Below, one piece after another: positions 50,550 to 58,851 of a stretch of DNA of 64,000 nt. The translations under genes were made by a program, and so were the position numbers. The notes under the pieces are model-generated. The model was not told the origin of the DNA. It ran no database searches and worked only from the letters and a program-made list of their open reading frames with translations. The stretch is taken from NCBI RefSeq assembly GCF_052119705.1, contig NZ_JBGQOP010000014.1, positions 24,099 through 88,098 of the forward strand, given 5' to 3'. Each line of letters begins with the position of its first letter. Position 1 is the first letter of the stretch. The DNA is from Oceanimonas sp052119705. Its GTDB lineage: Bacteria; Pseudomonadota; Gammaproteobacteria; Enterobacterales; Aeromonadaceae.

Positions 50550-51815
50550 TTATTTTTGCTGGCGTTTCATGGCATCAAAGAATTCATCGTTGGTCTTGGT
50601 CATGGCCAACTTGTCGATCAAGAACTCGACCGCATCACTCTCACCCATAGGGTGGACAATTTTGCGCAAGATCCACATCTTTTGCAGTTCATCCGGCGTG
50701 GTCAGCAATTCTTCGCGGCGAGTACCAGAGCGAGTAATGTCGATAGCAGGATAGACGCGCTTCTCGGCAATTTTGCGCGACAAGTGCAGCTCCATGTTAC
50801 CTGTACCTTTAAACTCTTCGTAGATAACATCATCCATCTTAGAGCCGGTTTCGACCAGCGCGGTGGCGATGATAGTCAGGCTGCCGCCCTCTTCTACATT
50901 ACGAGCCGCACCAAAGAAACGCTTAGGACGGTGCAAGGCGTTGGCGTCCAAACCACCGGTCAATACCTTGCCAGAAGAAGGGATAACGGTGTTATAAGCG
51001 CGGGCAAGTCGTGTGATGGAGTCGAGTAAGATCACCACGTCTTTCTTGTGTTCAACCAGACGCTTGGCTTTTTCAATTACCATATCAGCCACTTGCACAT
51101 GACGCTGTGCCGGTTCATCGAAGGTAGAAGCAATCACTTCACCTTTCACCATGCGTTGCATTTCGGTCACTTCTTCCGGACGTTCGTCGATCAATAATAC
51201 GATCAACACACATTCTGGATGGTTGTAAGCGATGCTTTGCGCGATGTTTTGCAACAGCATAGTTTTACCGGCTTTTGGCGGTGCCACTATTAAACCACGC
51301 TGACCTTTACCGATTGGCGAGGCCAAGTCGAGTACGCGCGCCGTAATATCTTCGGTTGAGCCATTGCCGCGTTCCATTCTCATGCGCTCGTTGGCATGTA
51401 ATGGCGTTAAGTTCTCAAACAAAATCTTATTACGGGCGTTTTCGGGGCGGTCGTAGTTAACTTCGTTAATTTTAAGCAACGCAAAATAACGCTCACCTTC
51501 TTTAGGTGGTCGTATTTTACCGGCTATGGTGTCGCCGGTGCGCAAGTTGAAACGACGGATCTGACTGGGAGAGACATAGATATCGTCGGGTCCAGCCAAA
51601 TAGGAAGAGTCGGCACTGCGTAGAAAGCCGAAGCCATCTTGCAAGATTTCCAACACGCCATCGCCAAAAATATCCGCGCCGCCTTTGGCATGTGCCTTCA
51701 GGATTGCAAATATAATGTCTTGCTTACGTAAACGGGCTAGGTTTTCCAAGCCCATGGTCTCGCCAAGCTTCACTAGCTCAGAGACGGGGGTATTCTTGAG
51801 TTCAGTCAGATTCAT
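50550..51815 (-). CDS. rho: transcription termination factor Rho
   Basis: Hexameric RNA-dependent ATPase that ends transcription at Rho-dependent sites. The 421-residue protein has the N-terminal helix bundle (MNLTELKNTPVSELVKLGETMG), the cold-shock-like RNA-binding domain (GFGFLRS, DDIYVSPSQIRRF), Walker A PPKAGKTMLL, Walker B-type VVILLDSITRLARAYN and the Q-/R-loop region. The 195-bp leader before it, back to the trxA stop, may carry autoregulatory attenuation as in E. coli, though no clear site is seen. Confidence 0.98.
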   Translation of the reverse strand: MNLTELKNTPVSELVKLGETMGLENLARLRKQDIIFAILKAHAKGGADIFGDGVLEILQDGFGFLRSADSSYLAGPDDIYVSPSQIRRFNLRTGDTIAGKIRPPKEGERYFALLKINEVNYDRPENARNKILFENLTPLHANERMRMERGNGSTEDITARVLDLASPIGKGQRGLIVAPPKAGKTMLLQNIAQSIAYNHPECVLIVLLIDERPEEVTEMQRMVKGEVIASTFDEPAQRHVQVADMVIEKAKRLVEHKKDVVILLDSITRLARAYNTVIPSSGKVLTGGLDANALHRPKRFFGAARNVEEGGSLTIIATALVETGSKMDDVIYEEFKGTGNMELHLSRKIAEKRVYPAIDITRSGTRREELLTTPDELQKMWILRKIVHPMGESDAVEFLIDKLAMTKTNDEFFDAMKRQQK

Positions 51816-51965
51816 AGTGGTGGGTTTCTATCAACCAGGATATGTAAAATAGTAAGGAAAAAGTCTGCTGGGATGAGACTTAAAAATGCAGGGCCGTTAT
51901 AAGCTGGCACAAATGTAGGTTAGCAAACGATCAGTAAATTAACACTAAAAAGGCCGACAGTCTAT

Positions 51966-52000
51966 AAAAACAACAAGGGATGCTTTGCGCATCCCTTGTT
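51966..52000 (-). terminator. terminator of trxA
   Basis: AACAAGGGATGC / GCATCCCTTGTT is a perfect 12-bp stem with a 5-nt loop, followed on the minus strand by GTTTTTA. It lies 12 bp after the trxA stop. Confidence 0.9.
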
Positions 52001-52011
52001 CAATCTCGCTA

Positions 52012-52338
52012 TTACAGGTTAGCGTCTAGGAACTCTTTTAACTGAGACTTAGACAGCGCGCCTACTTTAGTCGCGGCTACTTCGCCGTTTTTAAACAACA
52101 GCAAGGTAGGAATACCGCGAATACCAAACTTAGGTGGGGTATCGGCGTTTTGGTCGATATTCAATTTACCGATAGTTATCTTGCCTTCGTACTCTTCGGC
52201 CACTTCAGCCAAAATTGGGGCAATCATTTTACAAGGACCACACCATTCAGCCCAAAAATCGACTAATACGGGACCACTAGCTTTAAGCACGTCCGCTTCG
52301 AAGCTGGCATCGGTCAGCTGCACAATTTTGTCACTCAT
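52012..52338 (-). CDS. trxA: thioredoxin 1
   Basis: General cytoplasmic disulfide reductase. The 108-residue protein has the active site EWCGPCK (C33, C36), buried Asp in VLVDFWAEW and the cis-Pro loop GIRGIPTLLLFKNGE. ATG 52338 has GGAG six bases upstream; the TTG two codons earlier is not needed. It lies divergent from rhlB and upstream of rho, the common gammaproteobacterial order. Confidence 0.98.
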   Translation of the reverse strand: MSDKIVQLTDASFEADVLKASGPVLVDFWAEWCGPCKMIAPILAEVAEEYEGKITIGKLNIDQNADTPPKFGIRGIPTLLLFKNGEVAATKVGALSKSQLKEFLDANL

Positions 52339-52460
52339 CTCCAACTCCAGTCAGTTTTTTTATCACTCAACAGCAAATGTCGAGACAATGTAGAATTTAG
52401 TTGGTCTATTCCAAACGATCCTGTTTATTATTGCAAGCCTAACCTGATATTCTGAACGTT

Positions 52461-53738
52461 ATGAGCAAAACACACTTAACTGACGTAAAATTTGCCCAAT
52501 TAGGTCTACAACATCAAGTTGTCGCCGGACTGGACGCAAAAGGATTTCACAACTGCACGCCAATACAGGCGTTGTCGTTACCCCATTTAATTGCAGGCAA
52601 GGATATAGCAGGGCAAGCCCAAACCGGTACCGGCAAAACCATCGCCTTTCTCGCCGCCACCTTTAATCATCTCTTAACCACGCCCATTCCAGAACATCGC
52701 CAGCTTAATCAGCCCAGAGCCATTATTATGGCACCGACCCGAGAGCTTGCGGTACAAATCCATAATGATGCGGACACCCTCAGTGCCAATACGGGTCTCA
52801 AGTTGGGCCTAGCTTATGGCGGTGAAGGGTATGAAGAACAAACTGCCGTGTTTAACGCCGGTGTGGATATTTTAATCGGCACTACCGGTCGCATTATCGA
52901 CTTCTTAAAAAAACAAGTGATCGACATGGGCGCCATTCAAGTAGTGGTGCTCGACGAAGCGGATCGCATGTTTGATCTGGGCTTTATCAAAGATATTCGC
53001 TTTTTATTCCGTCGCATGCCGCCGGCGAACCAGCGGATAAATATGCTGTTTTCGGCCACGCTTTCGCTACGAGTGCAAGAGCTGGCCTACGAACACATGA
53101 ACAGTCCAGAGCAAGTCACTATTGAGCCTGAGCGTAAAACGGGCATCCGTATCAAAGAAGAGCTGTTTTATCCGGCCCAAGAAGACAAGCTGTTATTACT
53201 GTTGACCTTGATGGAAAGCGAATGGCCCGAGAAGGCTATCGTGTTTGCTAATACCAAGCACAGCTGTGAAAAAGTTCATGGCTGGCTGGAAGCCGACGGT
53301 CATAGAGTTGGCCTGCTCACCGGCGATGTTCCCCAGCGTAAACGCATGACCATTTTGGAAGACTTTACTAGTGGCGCACTGGATATTTTAGTGGCCACGG
53401 ATGTGGCAGCACGCGGGCTACATATTCCGGATGTGAGCCATGTTTTTAACTACGACTTGCCTGATGATGCAGAAGACTATGTGCATCGCATTGGCCGTAC
53501 CGGTCGTGCCGGCGCCAGTGGTTGTTCGATTAGTTTTGCCTGTGAAGAATATGTATTTAATTTACCGGCGATAGAAACCTATATCGAGCACCCAATCCCG
53601 GTAACGGATTACGATAAAGCCGCCTTGCTCGATGATGTGACGCCACCATTGCGTATTCATCATCATAGAGCTAGCTCTAATCGCAAACCTAATGACGGTC
53701 AACGCCGCCCCAGCGCGCCACACCGTCGTCGTAGCTAA
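52461..53738 (+). CDS. rhlB: ATP-dependent RNA helicase RhlB
   Basis: DEAD-box helicase that unwinds RNA for the RNase E degradosome. The 425-residue protein has the Q motif, motif I AQTGTGKT, Ia PTRELA, II VLDEADRMFDLGF, III FSATLS, V ATDVAARGLHIP and VI HRIGRTGRAG. A short basic His/Arg-rich tail (RIHHHRASSNRKPNDGQRR) ends the protein, as in E. coli RhlB. gppA follows after 14 bp. Confidence 0.96.
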   Translation: MSKTHLTDVKFAQLGLQHQVVAGLDAKGFHNCTPIQALSLPHLIAGKDIAGQAQTGTGKTIAFLAATFNHLLTTPIPEHRQLNQPRAIIMAPTRELAVQIHNDADTLSANTGLKLGLAYGGEGYEEQTAVFNAGVDILIGTTGRIIDFLKKQVIDMGAIQVVVLDEADRMFDLGFIKDIRFLFRRMPPANQRINMLFSATLSLRVQELAYEHMNSPEQVTIEPERKTGIRIKEELFYPAQEDKLLLLLTLMESEWPEKAIVFANTKHSCEKVHGWLEADGHRVGLLTGDVPQRKRMTILEDFTSGALDILVATDVAARGLHIPDVSHVFNYDLPDDAEDYVHRIGRTGRAGASGCSISFACEEYVFNLPAIETYIEHPIPVTDYDKAALLDDVTPPLRIHHHRASSNRKPNDGQRRPSAPHRRRS

Positions 53739-53752
53739 CCAGGAGTAATGGT

Positions 53753-55285
53753 GTGAGCACTGGTGTGACTAATGGTGTGAAAAATAGCGCCCTGTACGCC
53801 GCCATCGACTTAGGCTCAAACAGCTTTCATATGTTGGTGGTGCATGAGGTAGCAGGAGCCAGCCGTACGCTTGCTAAAATTAAGCGCAAGGTACGCTTGG
53901 CCGCCGGCCTTCAAGCAGACGGCAGTCTTGATCAGGCTGCCATGCAAAGAGGTTGGGATTGTTTGCAGCTGTTCGCCGAGCAGCTGCAAGATATTCCCGC
54001 AGAGCATATTCGTATCGTCGGCACCGCCACTTTGCGTATCGCAAGCAATATCAACGCTTTTTTAGAAACTGCCCAAGCCATTTTGGGCCATCCCATTCGC
54101 GTGATTTCCGGCGAAGAAGAAGCGGCGCTGATTTATGAAGGTGTGGCTTGGACTTCCTCGGGCACAGGCCGACGCTTGGCCATCGATATCGGCGGCGCCA
54201 GTACCGAGCTGGTCATTGGCGAAGGCACCTCGGCGCTGCTGCTGAACAGCTTAAACATGGGCTGCGTCACTTGGCTGAAACGCTACTTTGCCGATGGTTT
54301 GTTATCAGAAAGCAATTTTGCACAGGCCATAGCGGCCGCACGCCACGTGCTAACCCCCGTGGCCGGTGCTTATCTTAAACTAGGCTGGCAAGGCTGTATC
54401 GGCGCCTCAGGCACCATACAAGCCATTCAAGAAATTATGGTCAGCCAAGGTGAAGACGAACGCATTACCTTGGCCAAGCTACAGGTGCTAAAGCAGCAAG
54501 CCATCGCCTGCCAGCAATTAGATAAGCTGAGCCTATCCGGATTACACGCCGACCGCGCCAGCGTGTTTCCTTCAGGCCTCGCTATTTTAATTGCCTTGTT
54601 CGATATGCTGGCCATAGATGACATGGTGTTGGCCGGTGGCGCGCTACGCGAAGGACTGATGTACGGCATGTTAGGCCAAGGCCAAGACTGCGATGCCCGT
54701 GAGCGCAGCGCCAATAGTGTGATCAGCCGCTATCAGCTCGATCGCACCCAAGCCGAACGTGTGCGCAACACGGCGCTCAATGCCTTGAACCAGTTAGCCG
54801 CACAAGCTACCGAACAAGAGTTAGAGCTAGACGACTCGGCCAGCGCCATGTTGGGCTGGGCGGCGCTCTTGTATGAGCTGGGTTTGTGTATCGAATATAA
54901 GCGAGCACCAGAACATGGGGCTTATATTATCAGTCACATCGACTTGCCCGGTTTTACCGGTGCGCAAAAGCAGTTGTTGGCTGCGCTACTGCTTAATCAG
55001 CGCGATGACTTTCAATTTGATGCACTCGAACAGCAAAGTGCCATCAGTACCGAGCAGGCCGTGTTACTGGCTCGTTTGTTACGCATCAGCATTATTCTTT
55101 GCCTGCGCCGCACTCGCGGTACTGTGCCGGAGTTTCAGATCCGTGCGCAAGGCTCACAGCTCACGCTGACACTACCGACTAACTGGAGCCAAACGCACCA
55201 TCTGCGTGCCAGTGAACTACAGCAAGAAGCACAACGCCAAACCGAGTTGGGTTGGCCCTTGGTTATAAAACACCGTGAAGAGTAA
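53753..55285 (+). CDS. gppA: guanosine pentaphosphate phosphatase / exopolyphosphatase GppA
   Basis: Hydrolyses the 5' phosphate of pppGpp to give ppGpp and can degrade polyphosphate. The 510-residue protein has the ASKHA ATPase-fold motifs AAIDLGSNSFHMLVV near residue 15, catalytic GEEEAALIYEG, AIDIGGASTELVIG and a C-terminal HD-like helical domain (GAYIISH...). Adjacency to rhlB favours GppA over Ppx; the two families cannot be fully separated by eye. Start GTG 53753 with AGGAG seven bases upstream. Confidence 0.9.
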   Translation: MSTGVTNGVKNSALYAAIDLGSNSFHMLVVHEVAGASRTLAKIKRKVRLAAGLQADGSLDQAAMQRGWDCLQLFAEQLQDIPAEHIRIVGTATLRIASNINAFLETAQAILGHPIRVISGEEEAALIYEGVAWTSSGTGRRLAIDIGGASTELVIGEGTSALLLNSLNMGCVTWLKRYFADGLLSESNFAQAIAAARHVLTPVAGAYLKLGWQGCIGASGTIQAIQEIMVSQGEDERITLAKLQVLKQQAIACQQLDKLSLSGLHADRASVFPSGLAILIALFDMLAIDDMVLAGGALREGLMYGMLGQGQDCDARERSANSVISRYQLDRTQAERVRNTALNALNQLAAQATEQELELDDSASAMLGWAALLYELGLCIEYKRAPEHGAYIISHIDLPGFTGAQKQLLAALLLNQRDDFQFDALEQQSAISTEQAVLLARLLRISIILCLRRTRGTVPEFQIRAQGSQLTLTLPTNWSQTHHLRASELQQEAQRQTELGWPLVIKHREE

Positions 55286-55330
55286 GAGGTAAAGTGTGAG
55301 GGGCCAAAGAAAAACAAGAGCTTAAGACTT

Positions 55331-55455
55331 TCTCGCCACGGAATACACGGAAGAACACGGACAAAACACTAGGGAACAAGACGGTTCTATTGGATAGACC
55401 TTACAAAAAGTATCTGTCTCGCTCTTGTTCTTTTGCTCTACTTCCGTGGCAAAAA
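55331..55455. repeat. CCACGGAA-type palindromic intergenic repeat, copy G
   Basis: Left arm TCGCCACGGAATACACGGAA and right arm CTACTTCCGTGGCAAAAATG (ending near 55455) lie between convergent gppA and hemB. The body is shorter than in other copies (about 125 bp in total). A GTGAAGAGTAAGAGG purine arm (55276) precedes it. Confidence 0.75.
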
Positions 55456-55468
55456 TGGTTTTGTGTTG

Positions 55469-55492
55469 AAAAAAGGCGCCTTGCGGCGCCTT
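55469..55492 (-). terminator. terminator of hemB
   Basis: AAGGCGCC / GGCGCCTT with a TTGC loop has six T residues on the minus strand, 9 bp after the hemB stop. Confidence 0.9.
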
Positions 55493-55500
55493 CTTTATTT

Positions 55501-56538
55501 CTACTCTTTATCAGCATATTTGGCTAATTGCTCTTCTTTCAGCCAAGTAGCCACGCGTTTGGCGAAGTAAGTGAGAATGCCATCAGCACCGGCGCGCTTA
55601 AAGCACATCAAGGACTCCAACACGGTTTCACGCTCTTTCAACCAGCCGTTTTGAATGGCGGCCATGTGCATGGCGTATTCACCGCTTACCTGATAGGCGA
55701 AAGTCGGCACCCCAAACTGATCTTTCACGCGGCGCACCACATCCAGATAAGGCATGCCCGGCTTCACCATAACGCTGTCGGCACCCTCTTCAATATCGAA
55801 GGCCACTTCTTGTAGCGCTTCGTCGCTATTGGCCGGATCCATCTGATAAGTCGATTTGTTGGCACCTTTCAAGTTGGCGGCCGAGCCGACTGCATCTCTA
55901 AAAGGACCGTAATAGTTAGAGGCATATTTGGCGGAATACGCCATGATCTGGGTGTTAATAAAACCGGCGGCTTCGAGTGCTTGACGAATAGCACCGATAC
56001 GGCCATCCATCATGTCAGAGGGCGCCACTATATCGGCACCGGCCTCGGCTTGGCTCAGCGCCTGCTTCACCAGCACCTCAGTGGTGATATCGTTTAGCAC
56101 ATAAGCGTTATCATCCAAGATGCCGTCTTGACCGTGCACGGTAAACGGATCCAGCGCCACATCTGTCATTACGCCAAGCTCGGGATAAGCGGCTTTTAAC
56201 GCCCGAACTGCTTCTTGAGCCAAGCCTTGGGGGTTGTAGGCTTCTTCTGCCATTAAGCTTTTCTGGCTGGCATCCACCACCGGAAATAAGGCAATTAAAG
56301 GCACGCCTAACTTCACCAACTCTCCGGCTTCCACTAACAGTAAGTCAATCGATAAGCGGTCTATGCCCGGCATAGAGGTTACGGCTTCGCGACGGCCCAC
56401 ACCCGGCAAGACAAACATCGGATAAATAAGATCGTCTACCGTAAGCGTATTTTCGCGCACTAAGCGACGGCTAAAATTTTGATTACGAGTGCGGCGTAAA
56501 CGACGAGATTGAAAATTACCAAATATCTGTTGAGTCAT
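55501..56538 (-). CDS. hemB: delta-aminolevulinic acid dehydratase (porphobilinogen synthase), Mg-type
   Basis: Condenses two 5-aminolevulinates to porphobilinogen in haem synthesis. The 345-residue protein has the Schiff-base lysines K204 (YSAKYAS) and K259 (VMVKPGM). The metal-site segment reads ALDPFTVHGQDG (128-139), without the three cysteines of the zinc-dependent E. coli type, so it belongs with the Mg-dependent Pseudomonas-like enzymes. ATG 56538 follows GGAG. It is the last gene of the ubiE-tat-tatD-hemB run; the tatD stop is 19 bp upstream. Confidence 0.95.
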   Translation of the reverse strand: MTQQIFGNFQSRRLRRTRNQNFSRRLVRENTLTVDDLIYPMFVLPGVGRREAVTSMPGIDRLSIDLLLVEAGELVKLGVPLIALFPVVDASQKSLMAEEAYNPQGLAQEAVRALKAAYPELGVMTDVALDPFTVHGQDGILDDNAYVLNDITTEVLVKQALSQAEAGADIVAPSDMMDGRIGAIRQALEAAGFINTQIMAYSAKYASNYYGPFRDAVGSAANLKGANKSTYQMDPANSDEALQEVAFDIEEGADSVMVKPGMPYLDVVRRVKDQFGVPTFAYQVSGEYAMHMAAIQNGWLKERETVLESLMCFKRAGADGILTYFAKRVATWLKEEQLAKYADKE

Positions 56539-56557
56539 GACTGCTCCAAGCAAAGAA

Positions 56558-57337
56558 CTAAATACGGAAAAAGGCACGACTGGTCGCCGAGGTATCGGCA
56601 ATCAGCTGGTCGGGATTTTCGCCCCGACAGGCGGCAATACGGTGTGCGATGTGGCCTAAGTAAGCGGGTTCATTACGCCGACTTTTAGGCTTCACCGCTA
56701 AATCACGCGGTAACAGATAAGGGCTGTCTGTTTCTATCATTAAACGATTGGCAGGGATTAGCGACACCAGCTGCTGCAGACTTTGGCCTCGGCGCTCATC
56801 GCAAACCCAGCCGGTGATGCCGATATGTAAGTCAAGGTCGAGGCAATCTTTCAGCTCATCTTGGCTGCCGGTAAAGCAATGCAATACGGCCGCCGGCAAT
56901 TTATTGCGCCACGGCGTTAATATGTCCATAAAGCGCTGATGGGCATCGCGACAGTGCATAAACACCGGCAGTTGCAGCTCGGCAGCCAAGGCCAGTTGCG
57001 CCTCAAACACGGCTTCTTGCTGGGGGCGCGGCGAAAAGTCGCGATTAAAATCCAGCCCACATTCACCCACAGCCACCACTTCTGGGCGCAGCGCCAAGGT
57101 ACGCAATGCGCTTAGGCTGTGCTCATCGAAGCTTTTGGCTTCGTGAGGGTGAATGCCGGCGGTGGCATAGCAAAAGTTCGGCTGGCTGGCTGCATAGTCG
57201 GCGGCAATCTGGCTGGCGGTGAGGTTAGTGCCGGTCAAGATCAAGGCAGATACATCTGCAGCCTTGGCGCGTGCTATCACCTCATTTCGGTCGGCATCAA
57301 ATTGCCGGTCGGTGAGGTTAACACCTATATCTATCAT
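56558..57337 (-). CDS. tatD: TatD family metal-dependent deoxyribonuclease
   Basis: TIM-barrel hydrolase with 3'-5' DNase activity; not needed for Tat export itself. The 259-residue protein has the metal-binding start MIDIGVNLTD (variant of the usual DTHCHL-type HxH; compare E. coli TatD MFDIGVNLTSSQF), ATAGIHPHE, VGECGLDFNRDFSP, PVFMHCRDAH and the C-terminal IETDSPYLLP. The start overlaps the tatC stop by 4 bp. Confidence 0.93.
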   Translation of the reverse strand: MIDIGVNLTDRQFDADRNEVIARAKAADVSALILTGTNLTASQIAADYAASQPNFCYATAGIHPHEAKSFDEHSLSALRTLALRPEVVAVGECGLDFNRDFSPRPQQEAVFEAQLALAAELQLPVFMHCRDAHQRFMDILTPWRNKLPAAVLHCFTGSQDELKDCLDLDLHIGITGWVCDERRGQSLQQLVSLIPANRLMIETDSPYLLPRDLAVKPKSRRNEPAYLGHIAHRIAACRGENPDQLIADTSATSRAFFRI

Positions 57338-58086
57338 GAAGCCGAGTCCTGCTCTTGTTCTGCGTCGGTATCTTTTCGTACATAGAAACGCGCGAAGAAC
57401 ACGCCCACTTCAAACAGCATCCACATGGGAATCGCCAGCAGCGTCTGCGAGATAACATCTGGCGGCGTGAGTAGCATGCCCACCACAAATACAATCACAA
57501 TCACGTACGGGCGCTTACTGGCCAGCTCTTTAGGCGTCATCATGCCGGTCCAACAGATCAAGATGGTGGCAATCGGGATCTCAAAGGCGATGCCAAAGGC
57601 GATAAACAGCCCTAATACAAAATCTAAATAACTGGCGATGTCGGTGGCTATGGTCACCCCTTCCGGCGCCATCTTGGTGAAGAAACCAAAAGCCAGGGGA
57701 AACACTACGTAGTAGGCGAAAGCCGCGCCGGCATAAAACAGCAGCGCACTGGAAAAGACTAAGGGGGCAATTAAACGTTTTTCATGCTTATACAGGCCAG
57801 GTGCCACAAAAGCCCACACCTGATACAGCACATAAGGGATAGCCAGAAAGAAGGACACAATTAAGGTTAGCTTCATCGGCGTTAAAAATGGCGTCGCCAC
57901 CCCAGTGGCAATCATGGTGCCGCCCTCGGGTAATTGGCGCAGTAAGGGTTCGGCCAAGATGCTATAAATATCGTTAGCAAAATACACCAAAGCCACAAAC
58001 ACCAACAATATAGCGGCGAAGGCACGCAAAATGCGCCCTCTCAGCTCCACTAGATGGCTGAACAAAGGCTGATGTATTTGATTCAT
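57334..58086 (-). CDS. tatC: Sec-independent translocase subunit TatC
   Basis: Core receptor for twin-arginine signal peptides. The 250-residue protein has six membrane helices. It starts with the conserved cytoplasmic region PLFSHLVELRGRILRAF and includes PFLTPMKLTLIVSFFLAIPYVLYQVWAFVAPGLYKHEKR, FAYYVVFPLAFGFF and GIAFEIPIATILI. It is followed by an acidic cytoplasmic tail. It adjoins tatB with no gap (TatB stop to TatC start contiguous). Confidence 0.97.
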   Translation of the reverse strand: MNQIHQPLFSHLVELRGRILRAFAAILLVFVALVYFANDIYSILAEPLLRQLPEGGTMIATGVATPFLTPMKLTLIVSFFLAIPYVLYQVWAFVAPGLYKHEKRLIAPLVFSSALLFYAGAAFAYYVVFPLAFGFFTKMAPEGVTIATDIASYLDFVLGLFIAFGIAFEIPIATILICWTGMMTPKELASKRPYVIVIVFVVGMLLTPPDVISQTLLAIPMWMLFEVGVFFARFYVRKDTDAEQEQDSAS

Positions 58087-58509
58087 TTAAGATTTATCCT
58101 GAGAAGCCGATGATGAGTCAACCGTAACGTCTGTTTTATTAGCAGCGGCGTCTGGCACAATTGGCGGCTGTGTAGACGAGGTCTGTGGCGCTGGTGATGA
58201 TTCTGCTGACGCCTTCTTTTCGTAAGGACGCGTCACCGATGCCGCAGCGTCTCTTAACTGGTCAACCGACTCTTTAAGCTCCGGACTCAAGTGCTTAATG
58301 TCGAGCTGCTCGGCCTTTTTGAGATCCCGATGCAACTCTTCCATCCGCAGCTCTTGGCTGAGCTCAGTTTTCACCGCATTGGCAGTATCACGCACGGTTT
58401 TAAATAAGCGTGATACGGTTCTGATCGCCACCGGCAATCGCTCGGGGCCCAGCACTAACAGTCCGACCACGCCAATCACCACTAGCTCCCAGAAACCGAT
58501 ATCAAACAT
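58087..58509 (-). CDS. tatB: Sec-independent translocase subunit TatB
   Basis: Forms the receptor complex with TatC. The 140-residue protein has an N-terminal membrane helix (MFDIGFWELVVIGVVGLLVLGPERLP), with the conserved Glu 8 and the Gly-Pro hinge, then an amphipathic helix and a Pro/Ser/Gln-rich soluble tail. It is 2 bp from tatA and directly abuts tatC. Confidence 0.96.
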   Translation of the reverse strand: MFDIGFWELVVIGVVGLLVLGPERLPVAIRTVSRLFKTVRDTANAVKTELSQELRMEELHRDLKKAEQLDIKHLSPELKESVDQLRDAAASVTRPYEKKASAESSPAPQTSSTQPPIVPDAAANKTDVTVDSSSASQDKS

Positions 58510-58511
58510 GC

Positions 58512-58778
58512 TTATACTCGATCATTATCTTTGGTTTTTTCTTGATCTTTAGGGCTCAGCGTTTCTGCTTGATCCTTCTTATCAAACAATGCTTCTTGTT
58601 CAAAGTCCGCATCTTGCTTGTCTTTCGCCGCATTTTTCTCGTCGTCGCTTATCGCCTTCTTAAAGCCTTTTACCGCAGAGCCTAAGTCACTACCCATACC
58701 GCGTAATTTTTTAGTGCCGAACAATAACACCACAATTAGCAACACAATTAGCAACTGAACTGGACTGATTCCACCCAT
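58512..58778 (-). CDS. tatA: Sec-independent translocase subunit TatA
   Basis: Pore-forming/membrane-weakening subunit. The 88-residue protein has a short N-terminal helix (SPVQLLIVLLIVVLLFGTKKL) with the FG hinge, an amphipathic helix (RGMGSDLGSAVKGFKKAI) and a highly charged Lys/Asp/Glu/Gln-rich tail. The gap of 73 bp to ubiB may contain a separate tat promoter. Confidence 0.96.
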   Translation of the reverse strand: MGGISPVQLLIVLLIVVLLFGTKKLRGMGSDLGSAVKGFKKAISDDEKNAAKDKQDADFEQEALFDKKDQAETLSPKDQEKTKDNDRV

Positions 58779-58851
58779 AATCGTTTTTCCTATCTAAAAT
58801 AAAACCACATCATAACCGAGCTTGATGACAATACCTTGATACTCGATCACA

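Noticed and set aside
53753..55285. Ppx exopolyphosphatase rather than GppA
   Set aside because: Motifs are shared; adjacency to rhlB and absence of ppk favour GppA, though length is closer to Ppx.
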